From NCBI RefSeq assembly GCF_020859565.1, contig NZ_JAJHUO010000005.1:39621-103620 (forward strand): a stretch of DNA of 64,000 nucleotides, read 5' to 3'. A program made the position numbers and the translations under genes. This DNA comes from Saccharothrix luteola. GTDB taxonomy: Bacteria; Actinomycetota; Actinomycetes; Mycobacteriales; Pseudonocardiaceae. This document shows, in pieces, positions 56,487 to 64,000 of the stretch; the first letter of the stretch is position 1; every line of letters starts with the position of its first letter. The notes under the pieces are model-generated. The model did no database searches and had not been told where the DNA came from. It saw only the letters and a list, made by a program, of their open reading frames with translations.

Positions 56487-57512
56487 TCAGCTACCTGACG
56501 GGGCGACCAGCATCGGCTTGACGTCGAAGTCCTTCTCCAGCAAGCCGTAGGTTCGCATCAGACCCGCCACGCGCTGCAAGCGGGTGGCGTCCAGCGTGGT
56601 CGGGAACTCGCCGAAGTGCACGAGGCTGGCGGTTTCCTTGTCGACCTTCGCGTACTCGACCAGCAGCGGCTCGACCGTGGGGCGGTCCGCCGCGTCGCGC
56701 TGGCCCTTCGCCATCGCGCGCTGGAACGCGGCGACGGTGTTCGGGTTCTCCTTCACGAACTTGCCGGTCGTGGCGTAGCCCGCGATCGGGATGTCCGCGG
56801 TGGGGCCGGACGCCGCGTCGAGCACGGTGATCTGGCCGCTCGCGCGCTGGGCGCGGCTGATGAACGGCTCCACCATGAAGGCCGCGTCGACCGTGCCGTT
56901 CTGCACCGCCGCTTCCATGTCCGGGAACGGGAACTCCTTGAACGTCACCTTGGAGGGGTCGACGTCGTTGGCTTCCAGGGTCGCCTTCGCGGTCAGCTCG
57001 GCGATGTTCCGGAACGTGTTGATCGCGATGGTCTTGCCCTCGAGGTCCTTGGGCGACTTGATCGGCGAGTCGGCCTTCGCGAGGATCAGGAACATCTCCG
57101 GCTTGGCCTGGTAGCCGTCGCTGACCAGCTTGAGGCCGTCGACGGCCTTGGCCGCCTCCTTCGCCTCGGCACCGAAGAACGACACCCAGTTGCCGAAGGA
57201 GATGTCGAGCTCGCCGTTGATCAGGCCCGGGATGGCCGCGGCGCCACCCTGGATGATCTCGATCTTGACCTCGAGACCCTCCTCCTGGAAGTACTTCTTC
57301 TGGATCGCGACGTGGACCGACGCGACGTCGAGGATCGGGAGCAGGCCAAGGGTGATCTTGGCCTTTTCGACCTTGCCCGGTGCGGCGGCGGCGTCGGTGG
57401 GCTTCTCCTCGGAGCCACCGAGCAGACCGCAGCCGGAGACGACGGCGAGCATCGCGACCGCGGAGACAACGCCGAAGATCCTTCGTGCCGAGAGGCCGAC
57501 TCTTCGAGTCAT
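56487..57512 (-). CDS. ABC transporter substrate-binding lipoprotein, SsuA/TauA/NMT1-like
   Basis: A 341-residue lipoprotein with lipobox VSGC (C28). The mature part has the type 2 binding-protein pattern: ITLGLLPILDVASVHVAIQKKYFQEEGLEVKI, GGAAAIPGLINGELDISFGNWVSFF, and KSPKDLEGKTIAINTF. Family ligands include sulfonates, taurine, pyrimidine precursors and aromatic acids. Start: ATG at 57512 with GGAG nine bases away; an ATG three codons earlier is too close. The permease and ATPase genes lie 2 kb to the right beyond pobA, so the importer is split. A dyad shared with pobA suggests co-regulation. Confidence 0.88.
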   Translation of the reverse strand: MTRRVGLSARRIFGVVSAVAMLAVVSGCGLLGGSEEKPTDAAAAPGKVEKAKITLGLLPILDVASVHVAIQKKYFQEEGLEVKIEIIQGGAAAIPGLINGELDISFGNWVSFFGAEAKEAAKAVDGLKLVSDGYQAKPEMFLILAKADSPIKSPKDLEGKTIAINTFRNIAELTAKATLEANDVDPSKVTFKEFPFPDMEAAVQNGTVDAAFMVEPFISRAQRASGQITVLDAASGPTADIPIAGYATTGKFVKENPNTVAAFQRAMAKGQRDAADRPTVEPLLVEYAKVDKETASLVHFGEFPTTLDATRLQRVAGLMRTYGLLEKDFDVKPMLVAPSGS

Positions 57513-57578
57513 GGGGGGCATCTCCTGTTGGAGTGAAGACTTTGCGGGGGCAGGATGCACGAGCGACAGGGTGCTGCA

Positions 57579-57606
57579 GAACCACTCAAAGTGACACGAG
57601 TGGTTC
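57579..57606. promoter_or_regulatory. Candidate operator between the binding-protein gene and pobA
   Basis: A perfect nine-base dyad GAACCACTC/GAGTGGTTC with a ten-base spacer. It sits 67 bases before the binding-protein start and 91 bases before pobA, in the divergent promoter region of both. No regulator gene is next door. Confidence 0.65.
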
Positions 57607-57696
57607 GACAAGACCCCAGTCGACCGACACTCGAAGGCTGATCCACTACCTTCGGTGAGCATCTTTGCACAGGCTGTCCAGAGGTTGGGGTATGCG

Positions 57697-58902
57697 GTGA
57701 GCGATCTTGACGCGGAATGGGCCGTACAGAGCAACCGGCGCCCGGTGGGCATCGTCGGAGCGGGCCCTGCGGGATTGACCTTGGGGAACCTGCTCCGCGA
57801 GGCCGGAATCCCCTGCGTGGTGCTGGAAAAAGGCACCCGCGAGCACATCGAGACCCGGCCGCGCGCCGGGGTGTTGGAGCACCGCGCGGTGCAAATGTTG
57901 ACAGAGCACGGGCTCGCGGACCGGTTGCTCCAAGAGGCGGACAGGCATGGCGCGTGCGAATTCCGGGTGAACGGGGAAGCGCACGAGGTGGACTACGCCA
58001 CCCTGTACGACGGGCAGACCCACTACATCTACCCGCAGCAGGAGGTCGTCCAGGACCTCGTGCGGCACTACGTCGACGAGCGCGGCGGCGCGGTGCGGTG
58101 GTCGGTCACGGACGTCGAACTGCACGACATCGAGTCCGCCGAACCGGCTCTGACCTGGACGAACGCCGACGGCACCCGTGAGCGGCTCGACTGCTCGTTC
58201 ATCGCGGGCGCGGATGGGTTCCACGGCGTGACGAGGCGCAGCATCCCGGCGGGCGCGGTGCAGGAGTTCAGCCACCAGCACGGCATCGAGTGGCTGAGCA
58301 TCCTGGCCGAGGCGCCGCCGTCCACCCACAAGGTGATTTACGCACTTCACCCGGACGGATTCGCGGGTCATATGCTCCGCAGTTCGACGGTTTCGCGCTA
58401 CTACCTCCAGGTCCCGGTGGACGACACCGTGGACAACTGGCCGGACGAGCGCGTGTGGGCGGAGCTGCACAAGCGGTTGGCGCTCAGGGACTCCGACTGG
58501 AAGCTCACCGAGGGGCGCATCGTCGAGAAGCGGATCCTCGACATGCGCAGCCACGTGGTCGAACCAATGAACCACGGCAACCTGTACCTCCTCGGCGACG
58601 CCGCGCACATCATCACCCCGGTGGGGGCAAAGGGAATGAACCTCGCGTTGCACGACGCCGAGGTGCTCGCCGACGCCCTGGCGCGCTACCACCGAACGGG
58701 TGATGAGACGGGGTTGCGGAGCTACTCCGAGGTGTGCCTGCGACGCGTGTGGCGTGCGCAGGAGTTCTCGCAGTGGATGGTGTTCATGATCCACCGGTCG
58801 CCGGAGCCGTTCCTGAGCCGGTTGGGTCAAGCCAGACTCGAACACCTCATCGCCTCCGGGTCGTCGGCCGGCTATTTCGCCCAAAACTACGTGGGGCCCT
58901 AG
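57697..58902 (+). CDS. pobA: 4-hydroxybenzoate 3-monooxygenase
   Basis: A 401-residue FAD-dependent hydroxylase. The FAD site is GIVGAGPAGLTLG, followed by the family's RPRAGVLEHRAV (substrate and NADPH region), DGFHGVTRRSIP (the DG motif), and LGDAAHIITPVGAKGMNLALHDAEVLADAL. It converts 4-hydroxybenzoate to protocatechuate, feeding the beta-ketoadipate pathway. I chose the GTG at 57697; an earlier GTG at 57655 would add 14 residues, which most PobA proteins lack. No protocatechuate genes are in the window. Confidence 0.92.
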   Translation: MSDLDAEWAVQSNRRPVGIVGAGPAGLTLGNLLREAGIPCVVLEKGTREHIETRPRAGVLEHRAVQMLTEHGLADRLLQEADRHGACEFRVNGEAHEVDYATLYDGQTHYIYPQQEVVQDLVRHYVDERGGAVRWSVTDVELHDIESAEPALTWTNADGTRERLDCSFIAGADGFHGVTRRSIPAGAVQEFSHQHGIEWLSILAEAPPSTHKVIYALHPDGFAGHMLRSSTVSRYYLQVPVDDTVDNWPDERVWAELHKRLALRDSDWKLTEGRIVEKRILDMRSHVVEPMNHGNLYLLGDAAHIITPVGAKGMNLALHDAEVLADALARYHRTGDETGLRSYSEVCLRRVWRAQEFSQWMVFMIHRSPEPFLSRLGQARLEHLIASGSSAGYFAQNYVGP

Positions 58903-58970
58903 GCAGAACATCTTACGATTAGCGGGCCCCATTACCGGGGGAACACCCCGCAATGACACCGGAACACCGG

Positions 58971-59023
58971 CGCCTTGTTCTCCGCCACGGCATTCAGGCG
59001 TGCTCGACCCGGAGAACAAGGCG
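58971..59023. terminator. Hairpin downstream of pobA
   Basis: A 14-base perfect stem (58971-58984 with 59010-59023) and a 25-base loop, 68 bases after the pobA stop. Probable terminator. Confidence 0.65.
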
Positions 59024-59456
59024 ATGGCCCGATCGAATTACCGGCACATTCGAAGTGTCGTCACGCGCGGACATCCACGCGGACATCCACGACATCGGGT
59101 CGATGTATTCGCCGCCGATTCCACCCGCTGGACGCCCGGACGCACCCGACGACACCCCGTCGGTGACGCCCCAGGCGCGCGGAAATCATCGGCGGACAAT
59201 TCCGCGAGGCGGCCGGAAAAGCACTCGACGCGCACGGCGCGTGATCGCACGACGACGGCGCGGTGATCATCGCCGAAGGTCTTCCGCGGCGGGAAAGATG
59301 TCGAATCGTTGTGAACGATCGCCGTCGAAACCGCGCCCGGAAACCGCTGCCGGCGCGCCCGGACACGACAACGGGCGACCCACGGCGCCGGCGCCCCTGA
59401 GGGGGCCGACAAGCCGCGGATCGCCCGTCGGGCGTCCTGGGCCTAGGAAAGGCCGG
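59024..59456. other. Intergenic region between pobA and the ABC operon end
   Basis: No gene is supported. It has a short direct repeat (CGCGGACATCCA twice at about 59076-59099), AT-richer patches and, at 59373-59426, a 14-base stem with two mismatches that probably ends the ABC operon transcript. Confidence 0.5.
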
Positions 59457-60338
59457 TCACGTCGTGGCGCGCTCCTCGGCCTCGGCGCGCGAGACCTCCG
59501 CCCGCTCCGCCTCGGCCCACTTCGCCGCCTGCTCCTCGTTCGCCTTGCGCCGCGCCTTGACCTCCTCGGAGGTCTTGCCGACGTTCAGCAGCCGCGCCAC
59601 CTCGGCCCGCAGCGCGACGAACGCCTCGGACTCGCGGGTGGTGATCTGGTCGCGCTCGGCGGGCAGGTCGACCTTCAGGTCCGCCACCACGGACGCGGGC
59701 GACGTGGAGAGCACGAGGATCCGGTCTCCCAGGTAGACGCTCTCGTCGATGTCGTGCGTCACCACGAGGACCGTGGTGTCCTGCTCGGTGCGGACCTTCA
59801 GCAGCAGGTCCTCCAGCTCGAACCGGGTCTGCGCGTCCACCGAGGCGAACGGCTCGTCCATCAGCAGCAGCGCGGGCCGGTAGGCCAGCGCCCTGGCGAT
59901 GGCGACGCGCTGCTGCATGCCGCCGGACAGCTGCCACGGGTACTTGCGGCCGGCCGCCGACAGGCCGACCCACTCCAGCGCCTCGGCCGCGCGCGTGCGG
60001 CGCTCGGCGCGGCCCAGGGTGCGGCGCAGCGGGAACTCGACGTTCTTCTGCACCGTCAGCCAGGGGAACAGCGAGCGGCTGTAGTCCTGGAACACCACGG
60101 CGAGGTCGTCGGGCACGCCGCGGACCTCGTTGCCGTGCAGGCTGATCTCGCCGCGGGTGGGGCGGATCAGCCCGGAGATGGTGCGCAGCAGCGTGGACTT
60201 GCCGCAGCCGGACGGGCCGACGACGCAGACCAACTCGCCGGTGCCGACGGTGAACGACAGGTCGGCGATCGCGGTGTGCGCGCCGTCCTTCGCCTGGTAG
60301 GTGTGGCCGAGGTCGGCCACTTCGAGCATCGCGGTCAT
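59457..60338 (-). CDS. ABC transporter ATP-binding protein, SsuB/TauB type
   Basis: A 293-residue ATPase. Walker A GPSGCGKSTLL, Q-loop VVFQDYSRSLFPW, signature LSGGMQQRVAIARAL, Walker B ALLLMDEPFASVDA, H-loop VVTHDIDESV. The ATG overlaps the permease stop by four bases and has GGAGG upstream. A charged C-terminal tail of about 40 residues (KARRKANEEQAAKWAEAERAEV) may form a coiled coil and is unusual for the family. It powers the importer with the two permeases and the binding protein at 56487. Confidence 0.92.
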   Translation of the reverse strand: MTAMLEVADLGHTYQAKDGAHTAIADLSFTVGTGELVCVVGPSGCGKSTLLRTISGLIRPTRGEISLHGNEVRGVPDDLAVVFQDYSRSLFPWLTVQKNVEFPLRRTLGRAERRTRAAEALEWVGLSAAGRKYPWQLSGGMQQRVAIARALAYRPALLLMDEPFASVDAQTRFELEDLLLKVRTEQDTTVLVVTHDIDESVYLGDRILVLSTSPASVVADLKVDLPAERDQITTRESEAFVALRAEVARLLNVGKTSEEVKARRKANEEQAAKWAEAERAEVSRAEAEERATT

Positions 60339-61141
60339 ACTGCTTTTTCCTCCACCGTCGCGGGGGTGCGCTCCTGCTTCGGTTGCCACGCAAGGGCTTT
60401 GCGCTCGAAGCCGAGGAGCACGGTGTTGAGGGCATAGCCGAGGACACCCAGCAGGATGATCCCGGCCCACATGTCGGGGAAGTCGAACTCCCGCTGTGCG
60501 ACGAGGAGTTGCGACCCGATCCCGTTGTCGGTTCCGACGAGTTCGGACACGACCATGAGCACCAGCGACAGCGACAGGGAGACCCGCAGCCCGGCGAAGA
60601 TCTTCGGCGCCGCGGAGGGCAGGACGACACCGAGGATCCACTGTGGCTTGGGGATGCGGAACACCGCCGAGGTCTCGAACTTCGTGGCGTCGACGGAACG
60701 GGCGCCGTCGATGCTGTTGAGCAGGATGGGCCACAGCACGCCGAAGACGATCGTGGCGAGCTGCATGGTGGTGCCGACGCTGAACAAGAGCAGGAACACC
60801 GGCACCAGCAGGGGCGGCGGGATCGAGCGCATGAACGTCAGCAGGGGCCCGGCGTACTCCGCGGCCTTCTCCGAGCGGCCGAGCGCCACGCCGAGCGAGA
60901 CGCCGACGACGGCCGCGATGCCCCAGCCGGCGAGCAGCCGGCCGATGCTCGGGAACACGTGGTCGAACACCGTGTCGGTCAGGAACAGGTCATCGGCCGG
61001 GCCGGAGAACCACAGGTCGTGCGCGGCCACGGCGATCTCGGTGGGGCGGGGGAAGAACGTGTCGTCGGCGTACCAGGTGAGCAGTTCCCAGACCACGACG
61101 AGGCCCGCGAACACCGCCCACCGCTGCAGGAATCGACTCAC
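60335..61141 (-). CDS. ABC transporter permease, SsuC/TauC type (second)
   Basis: A 268-residue inner-membrane permease with six helices and the coupling EAA-like segment GARSVDATKFETSAVFRIPKPQWILGVVLPSAAPKIFAGLRVSLSLS. It overlaps both neighbours by four bases (GTGA at the start, ATGA at the end). Two permease genes instead of one suggest a heterodimeric channel. Confidence 0.92.
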   Translation of the reverse strand: MSRFLQRWAVFAGLVVVWELLTWYADDTFFPRPTEIAVAAHDLWFSGPADDLFLTDTVFDHVFPSIGRLLAGWGIAAVVGVSLGVALGRSEKAAEYAGPLLTFMRSIPPPLLVPVFLLLFSVGTTMQLATIVFGVLWPILLNSIDGARSVDATKFETSAVFRIPKPQWILGVVLPSAAPKIFAGLRVSLSLSLVLMVVSELVGTDNGIGSQLLVAQREFDFPDMWAGIILLGVLGYALNTVLLGFERKALAWQPKQERTPATVEEKAV

Positions 61142-61905
61142 GACCGACCTCCGGTGACCGCGCTCCAGCCGACCCAGCGGCGCTGCGCGCGTTCCAGCCC
61201 TTCGTTGAGCAGGTAGCCGATGACGCCCGCGACCACCGTGCCGGCCAGGACGATGTCCATCCGCCCCGCGCCGCTGCGCGCGATCGCGATGTACTGCCCG
61301 ATGCCGCCGGACCCGCCTTCCAGCAGCTCCACGCTGACGACCACGACCAGGCTCGTCGTGGCGGCGAGCCGGATTCCGGTCAGCACGAACGGCAGGGCGC
61401 TGGGCAGGGCGACCGACGCCAGCACGCGCACCCGGCCGGAGCCGAACGCCCGCGCGGTCTCGACCAGCAGGGGGTCGAGCTCGTCGAGCGCGTAGATGGT
61501 GTTGAACAGGATGGGCCAGATCGCCGCGTACACGGCGAGGGTGATCTTGGTTTCCGGTCCGATGCCGAGCAGCAGCACCGCCAGCGGGATCAGCGCCACC
61601 GACGGGATGGGGCGCAGGAACTCGACGACGGCGCGGGTCGCGTGCCGGACGGGCGCCACGCTGCCCAGGACGAGGCCGAGCGGGACGGCGATCCCGACCG
61701 ACAGCGCCACGGCGATGAGCACGGCGAGGACCGTCGCGATGACGTCCCGCAGGAAAGCCTCATCCCCCAACAACTTCACGAGTTCCACCGCTACGACGGA
61801 CGGCGGTGGCAGGTACTCCGAGGGAACCAGCCGGAACCGGCCGAACAGCTCCCAGATGACGAGGAACCCGGCCACACCGAGCAGTCCTCGGGTGAGCGCA
61901 CGCAC
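61138..61905 (-). CDS. ABC transporter permease, SsuC/TauC type (first)
   Basis: A 255-residue permease, paralogous to the next one: PLLVETARAFGSGRVRVLASVALPSALPFVLTGIRLAATTS is its coupling segment. First gene of the operon. Start: GTG at 61905 has AGAGG eight bases upstream; a TTG two codons earlier is too close to that site. A ten-base palindrome GTTGATCAAC at 61925-61934 lies in the promoter region and may be an operator. Confidence 0.9.
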   Translation of the reverse strand: MRALTRGLLGVAGFLVIWELFGRFRLVPSEYLPPPSVVAVELVKLLGDEAFLRDVIATVLAVLIAVALSVGIAVPLGLVLGSVAPVRHATRAVVEFLRPIPSVALIPLAVLLLGIGPETKITLAVYAAIWPILFNTIYALDELDPLLVETARAFGSGRVRVLASVALPSALPFVLTGIRLAATTSLVVVVSVELLEGGSGGIGQYIAIARSGAGRMDIVLAGTVVAGVIGYLLNEGLERAQRRWVGWSAVTGGRS

Positions 61906-61962
61906 GCGCAAACGCCTCTTCCCAGTTGATCAACCCCAGCCAACCCGGCTCAATCTAGAGAG

Positions 61963-62000
61963 TGAAGTCCCCCGCCACAATGAGTGGCGGGAAAACTTCA
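61963..62000. terminator. Two-part hairpin between the WD40 gene and the ABC operon
   Basis: An outer TGAAGT/ACTTCA pair encloses a perfect CCCGCCAC/GTGGCGGG stem with a five-base loop. It is 67 bases after the WD40 gene stop and should end that transcript. Confidence 0.75.
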
Positions 62001-62066
62001 TGATGTGATCTTGCAACGCCGGCCCGCAGGTGGCGGGGCGATCGGCTTGCCTTCCGCTCAGTGGAA

Positions 62067-64000
62067 TCAGGGGTTGGCACACGGCGGGTCGTAGGGCAAG
62101 TCGGGGAAGTAACCCGCCCACTGCCGCCCGGTGATCCCGGGGTGCGCGGTGGCGCAGATCCGGTCCACCACCGCGTCCAGGTCGGTCTCCCAGAACCGCA
62201 GCACCGAATCGCCCGCGCTGACCAACGTCCGCCCTTCGGGCGCGAACGCCACCGAGTTCGCGCCCGAGGAGTGCGCGGCGAACACCGCCGACTGCCGGAG
62301 GGCCCCGTCGGCAGGCACGTCGTACAGGCGCAGGGTGCCGTCGGCGTCGGCGGCCACCAGCAGGTCGTCGAACACGGCGACCGCGCGCACCGCCGAGCCG
62401 AGCGACTCGGCCGAGCCGAACCGCACCGCCACGACGTCGTCGGGATCGTGCCGCTGCTCGGGGTGGCGCCACAGCACGGCCTTGCCGTCGGACTCCACCG
62501 TCACCACGCCGCCGGGCGCCGACGGCACCGCGACGACGTACGTGGCGAAGTCCAGCGCGTCGCGGCGGAACCGCTCGGGCCGCATCGGGACGGTCGTGTC
62601 CCACTCCTCGACCGCCCCGCCGTACTTGGCGACCACCAACCGGTCGCCGGTCCGGTCGAACGCCAGCGCGCTGGCCACGAGCTCCGGGTTCGCCTCGTCG
62701 GTCAGCTCGGCGATCTTCGTCGTGGTTACGACGTCCCACAGCCGCGTCACGCCGTCGTCGAGGCCGCCGGTGGCGAAGTACCCGCCCTTCGGGCTGAACG
62801 CCACCAGGTGCGCCCGCCCCGCCTCGCCGACCAGGTCGGGCGAGACCAGGTTGGTGGTCCGCCACACCCGCACCCGGGCGTCTTCGGCCACGGTGACCAG
62901 GTGCTCGCCGTCCGGGCTCAGCGCCGCGGTGCGGACCGGGCCCGGGTGCGCGGTCAAGGCCCAGGCGGTGCGCGGACCGCGCGGCTCGGAGATGTCGACG
63001 AGCCGGAGCTCGCCCTCGACGTCCACGGTGGCGGCGAGGGGGCGTTCGGCGGCGACCGTGACCGCGCGCACCGTCGCGGGGTGCGCGACCGGCAGGTCGG
63101 TGAGGTCGGTGAGCCGGGTGGACCGGTCGCTCCCCGCGGTGACGAGGCTGCGCCCCTCGGCGGCGAAGGCGACCGCGGTGACCGCGCCGAGGTGCCCGTC
63201 GAGCGCGGCGGACTGGAGCGGCGCGTGCCGGTCGGTGACGTCCCACAGCCGCGCGGACCGGTCGTCGCCCGCCGTGGCCAGCACCCGCGCGTCACCGTTG
63301 AACGCCAGGGCGCGCACGTCACCGCCGTGCCGCAGGGCGGCGGTCTGCCGCGCGGGCCCACCCCGGTCGACGACCTCCCACAGCCGCACCACCCGGTCCT
63401 CCCCCGCCGTGGCCAGCACCCGGCCGCCGTCTCCGACCGCCAGCGCGGTGACCGCGCCGACGCCGCCGACCAGCACGGCGGACGCGCCGGTGGCCAGGTC
63501 GACCGCGTGCACCCGGTCGCCGGAACCGACCGCGACCACGTGCCCGGACAGGAAGGCCACCTCGGGCGACGACTCGCCCGTCACCGGCAGGTCCGCCCGC
63601 ATACCGCCGGCGGCCAGGTCCCACGCGCGCGCCCGACCGGCGACGAACCCGGCCACGAGGTAGCGGGAGTCGGGCGAGAACGCCAGGTCCAGCGTCGGCT
63701 CGCTCGACAGGTCGGTGAGCCGGTGCACGATCACCGGACGGCGGGGATCCGTCACCCGCCACACCACGATGCAGTCCTCGGACGCACCGGCGAGCCACTG
63801 GCCGTCGTCGGAGAACGCCACCACGCGGGTCGCGCCCAGCCCGGCCAACGCGCCGAGGTGCTCCGGGCGGTGGGGGTCGGTCATGTCCACCAGCCGCACG
63901 TCCGCGGTGGTGGTGTCGTCGACGACGGCGAGCAGCGAGGCGGCCGGGCTGACCGCCACCGCGCGGACCCCGCCGATCCGGGTCGCGTAGGGCTCGGTGA
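62067..64000 (-). CDS. WD40-repeat protein, partial (5' end outside the window)
   Basis: The last 644 residues of a larger protein; the frame stays open to the window edge. It is a run of about fourteen WD40 blades (for example VRALAFNGDARVLATAGDDRSARLWDVTD and VTAVAFAAEGRSLVTAGSDRSTRLTDLTD), enough for two propellers. It ends with DAVVDRICATAHPGITGRQWAGYFPDLPYDPPC, the usual tail of actinomycete nSTAND- or kinase-linked WD40 proteins, so an N-terminal STAND ATPase, kinase or HTH domain is likely upstream. Confidence 0.9.
   Translation of the reverse strand, partial: TEPYATRIGGVRAVAVSPAASLLAVVDDTTTADVRLVDMTDPHRPEHLGALAGLGATRVVAFSDDGQWLAGASEDCIVVWRVTDPRRPVIVHRLTDLSSEPTLDLAFSPDSRYLVAGFVAGRARAWDLAAGGMRADLPVTGESSPEVAFLSGHVVAVGSGDRVHAVDLATGASAVLVGGVGAVTALAVGDGGRVLATAGEDRVVRLWEVVDRGGPARQTAALRHGGDVRALAFNGDARVLATAGDDRSARLWDVTDRHAPLQSAALDGHLGAVTAVAFAAEGRSLVTAGSDRSTRLTDLTDLPVAHPATVRAVTVAAERPLAATVDVEGELRLVDISEPRGPRTAWALTAHPGPVRTAALSPDGEHLVTVAEDARVRVWRTTNLVSPDLVGEAGRAHLVAFSPKGGYFATGGLDDGVTRLWDVVTTTKIAELTDEANPELVASALAFDRTGDRLVVAKYGGAVEEWDTTVPMRPERFRRDALDFATYVVAVPSAPGGVVTVESDGKAVLWRHPEQRHDPDDVVAVRFGSAESLGSAVRAVAVFDDLLVAADADGTLRLYDVPADGALRQSAVFAAHSSGANSVAFAPEGRTLVSAGDSVLRFWETDLDAVVDRICATAHPGITGRQWAGYFPDLPYDPPCANP

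Noticed and set aside
59038-59412. Minus-strand frame of 124 codons between pobA and the ABC operon
   Set aside because: Arg/Cys/Pro-rich with no ribosome site or recognisable fold; the region contains terminators.
1-64000. CRISPR arrays, tRNA or rRNA genes, insertion sequences, integrases and attachment sites
   Set aside because: None was found. The repeats seen are degenerate, lack regular spacers, and no cas or transposase gene is present. The resemblance of the TPR-CHAT plus sigma pair to type III-E CRISPR is functional analogy only.

Overview
This window comes from a very GC-rich actinomycete. A WhiB regulator, an F420-dependent enzyme, a conservon-type signalling cluster, a large ATP-binding LuxR regulator, ABC/acyl-CoA-ligase transport operons and many GTG starts point to the Pseudonocardiales (Saccharothrix/Actinosynnema/Lentzea-like). 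The genus is inference; no rRNA or tRNA gene was seen. The DNA looks like ordinary chromosome: no transposase, integrase, phage gene or CRISPR array was found.

Layout. 0.1-3.5 kb: whiB, then a three-gene operon (TPP enzyme, F420-dependent oxidoreductase, DUF5709). 3.6-4.15 kb: a G-rich degenerate repeat. 4.4-8.5 kb: M50 protease, aldo/keto reductase, DUF4383 membrane protein, zinc-less quinone oxidoreductase. 8.6-11.4 kb: an ECF sigma/anti-sigma pair, a DUF1996 lipoprotein and a truncated anti-sigma paralogue. 11.5-17.6 kb: secreted sugar dehydrogenase, DoxX plus an ECF41 sigma factor, secreted hydrolase, ArsR regulator. 17.7-24.7 kb: acyl-CoA ligase with a molybdopterin oxidoreductase, then a LAL regulator. 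24.8-30.4 kb: serine hydrolase, TetR, PHP protein, radical SAM protein, NPCBM-type protein. 30.6-37.3 kb: a branched-chain-type ABC operon with an acyl-CoA ligase embedded in it. 37.5-43.2 kb: a sigma-B/SigF-like module (RsbW, sigma, DUF4383), Vms1/eRF1-like protein, topoisomerase IB, glutamate-cysteine-ligase-like enzyme, STAS protein. 43.2-49.6 kb: TPR-CHAT protease, TfoX-like protein, cytosine deaminase, intracellular subtilase, ECF sigma factor and a soluble partner. 49.7-56.2 kb: PAS-GGDEF protein, methyltransferase, conservon. 56.5-61.9 kb: an ABC importer split around 4-hydroxybenzoate hydroxylase. 62.1 kb to the end: a WD40 protein running off the edge.

How they work together. Sigma-factor control dominates: three ECF sigma factors and one SigF/SigB-type factor. 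Five promoters matching the SigF/SigB consensus (GTTT-like, 16-17 bases, GGGTA) precede whiB, the DUF4383 gene, the rsbW-sigF operon itself, the Vms1-like gene and the glutamate-cysteine-ligase-like gene, so a stress regulon can be read directly from the window. An exact ECF41 promoter lies upstream of doxX, beside the ECF41 gene.

The most promising uncharacterised system is the divergent block at 44.5-49.6 kb. A TPR-CHAT caspase-like protease and a cytoplasmic subtilase sit next to an ECF sigma factor that has a small soluble partner instead of a membrane anti-sigma factor. This suggests protease-controlled transcription, and is inference from gene content and order.
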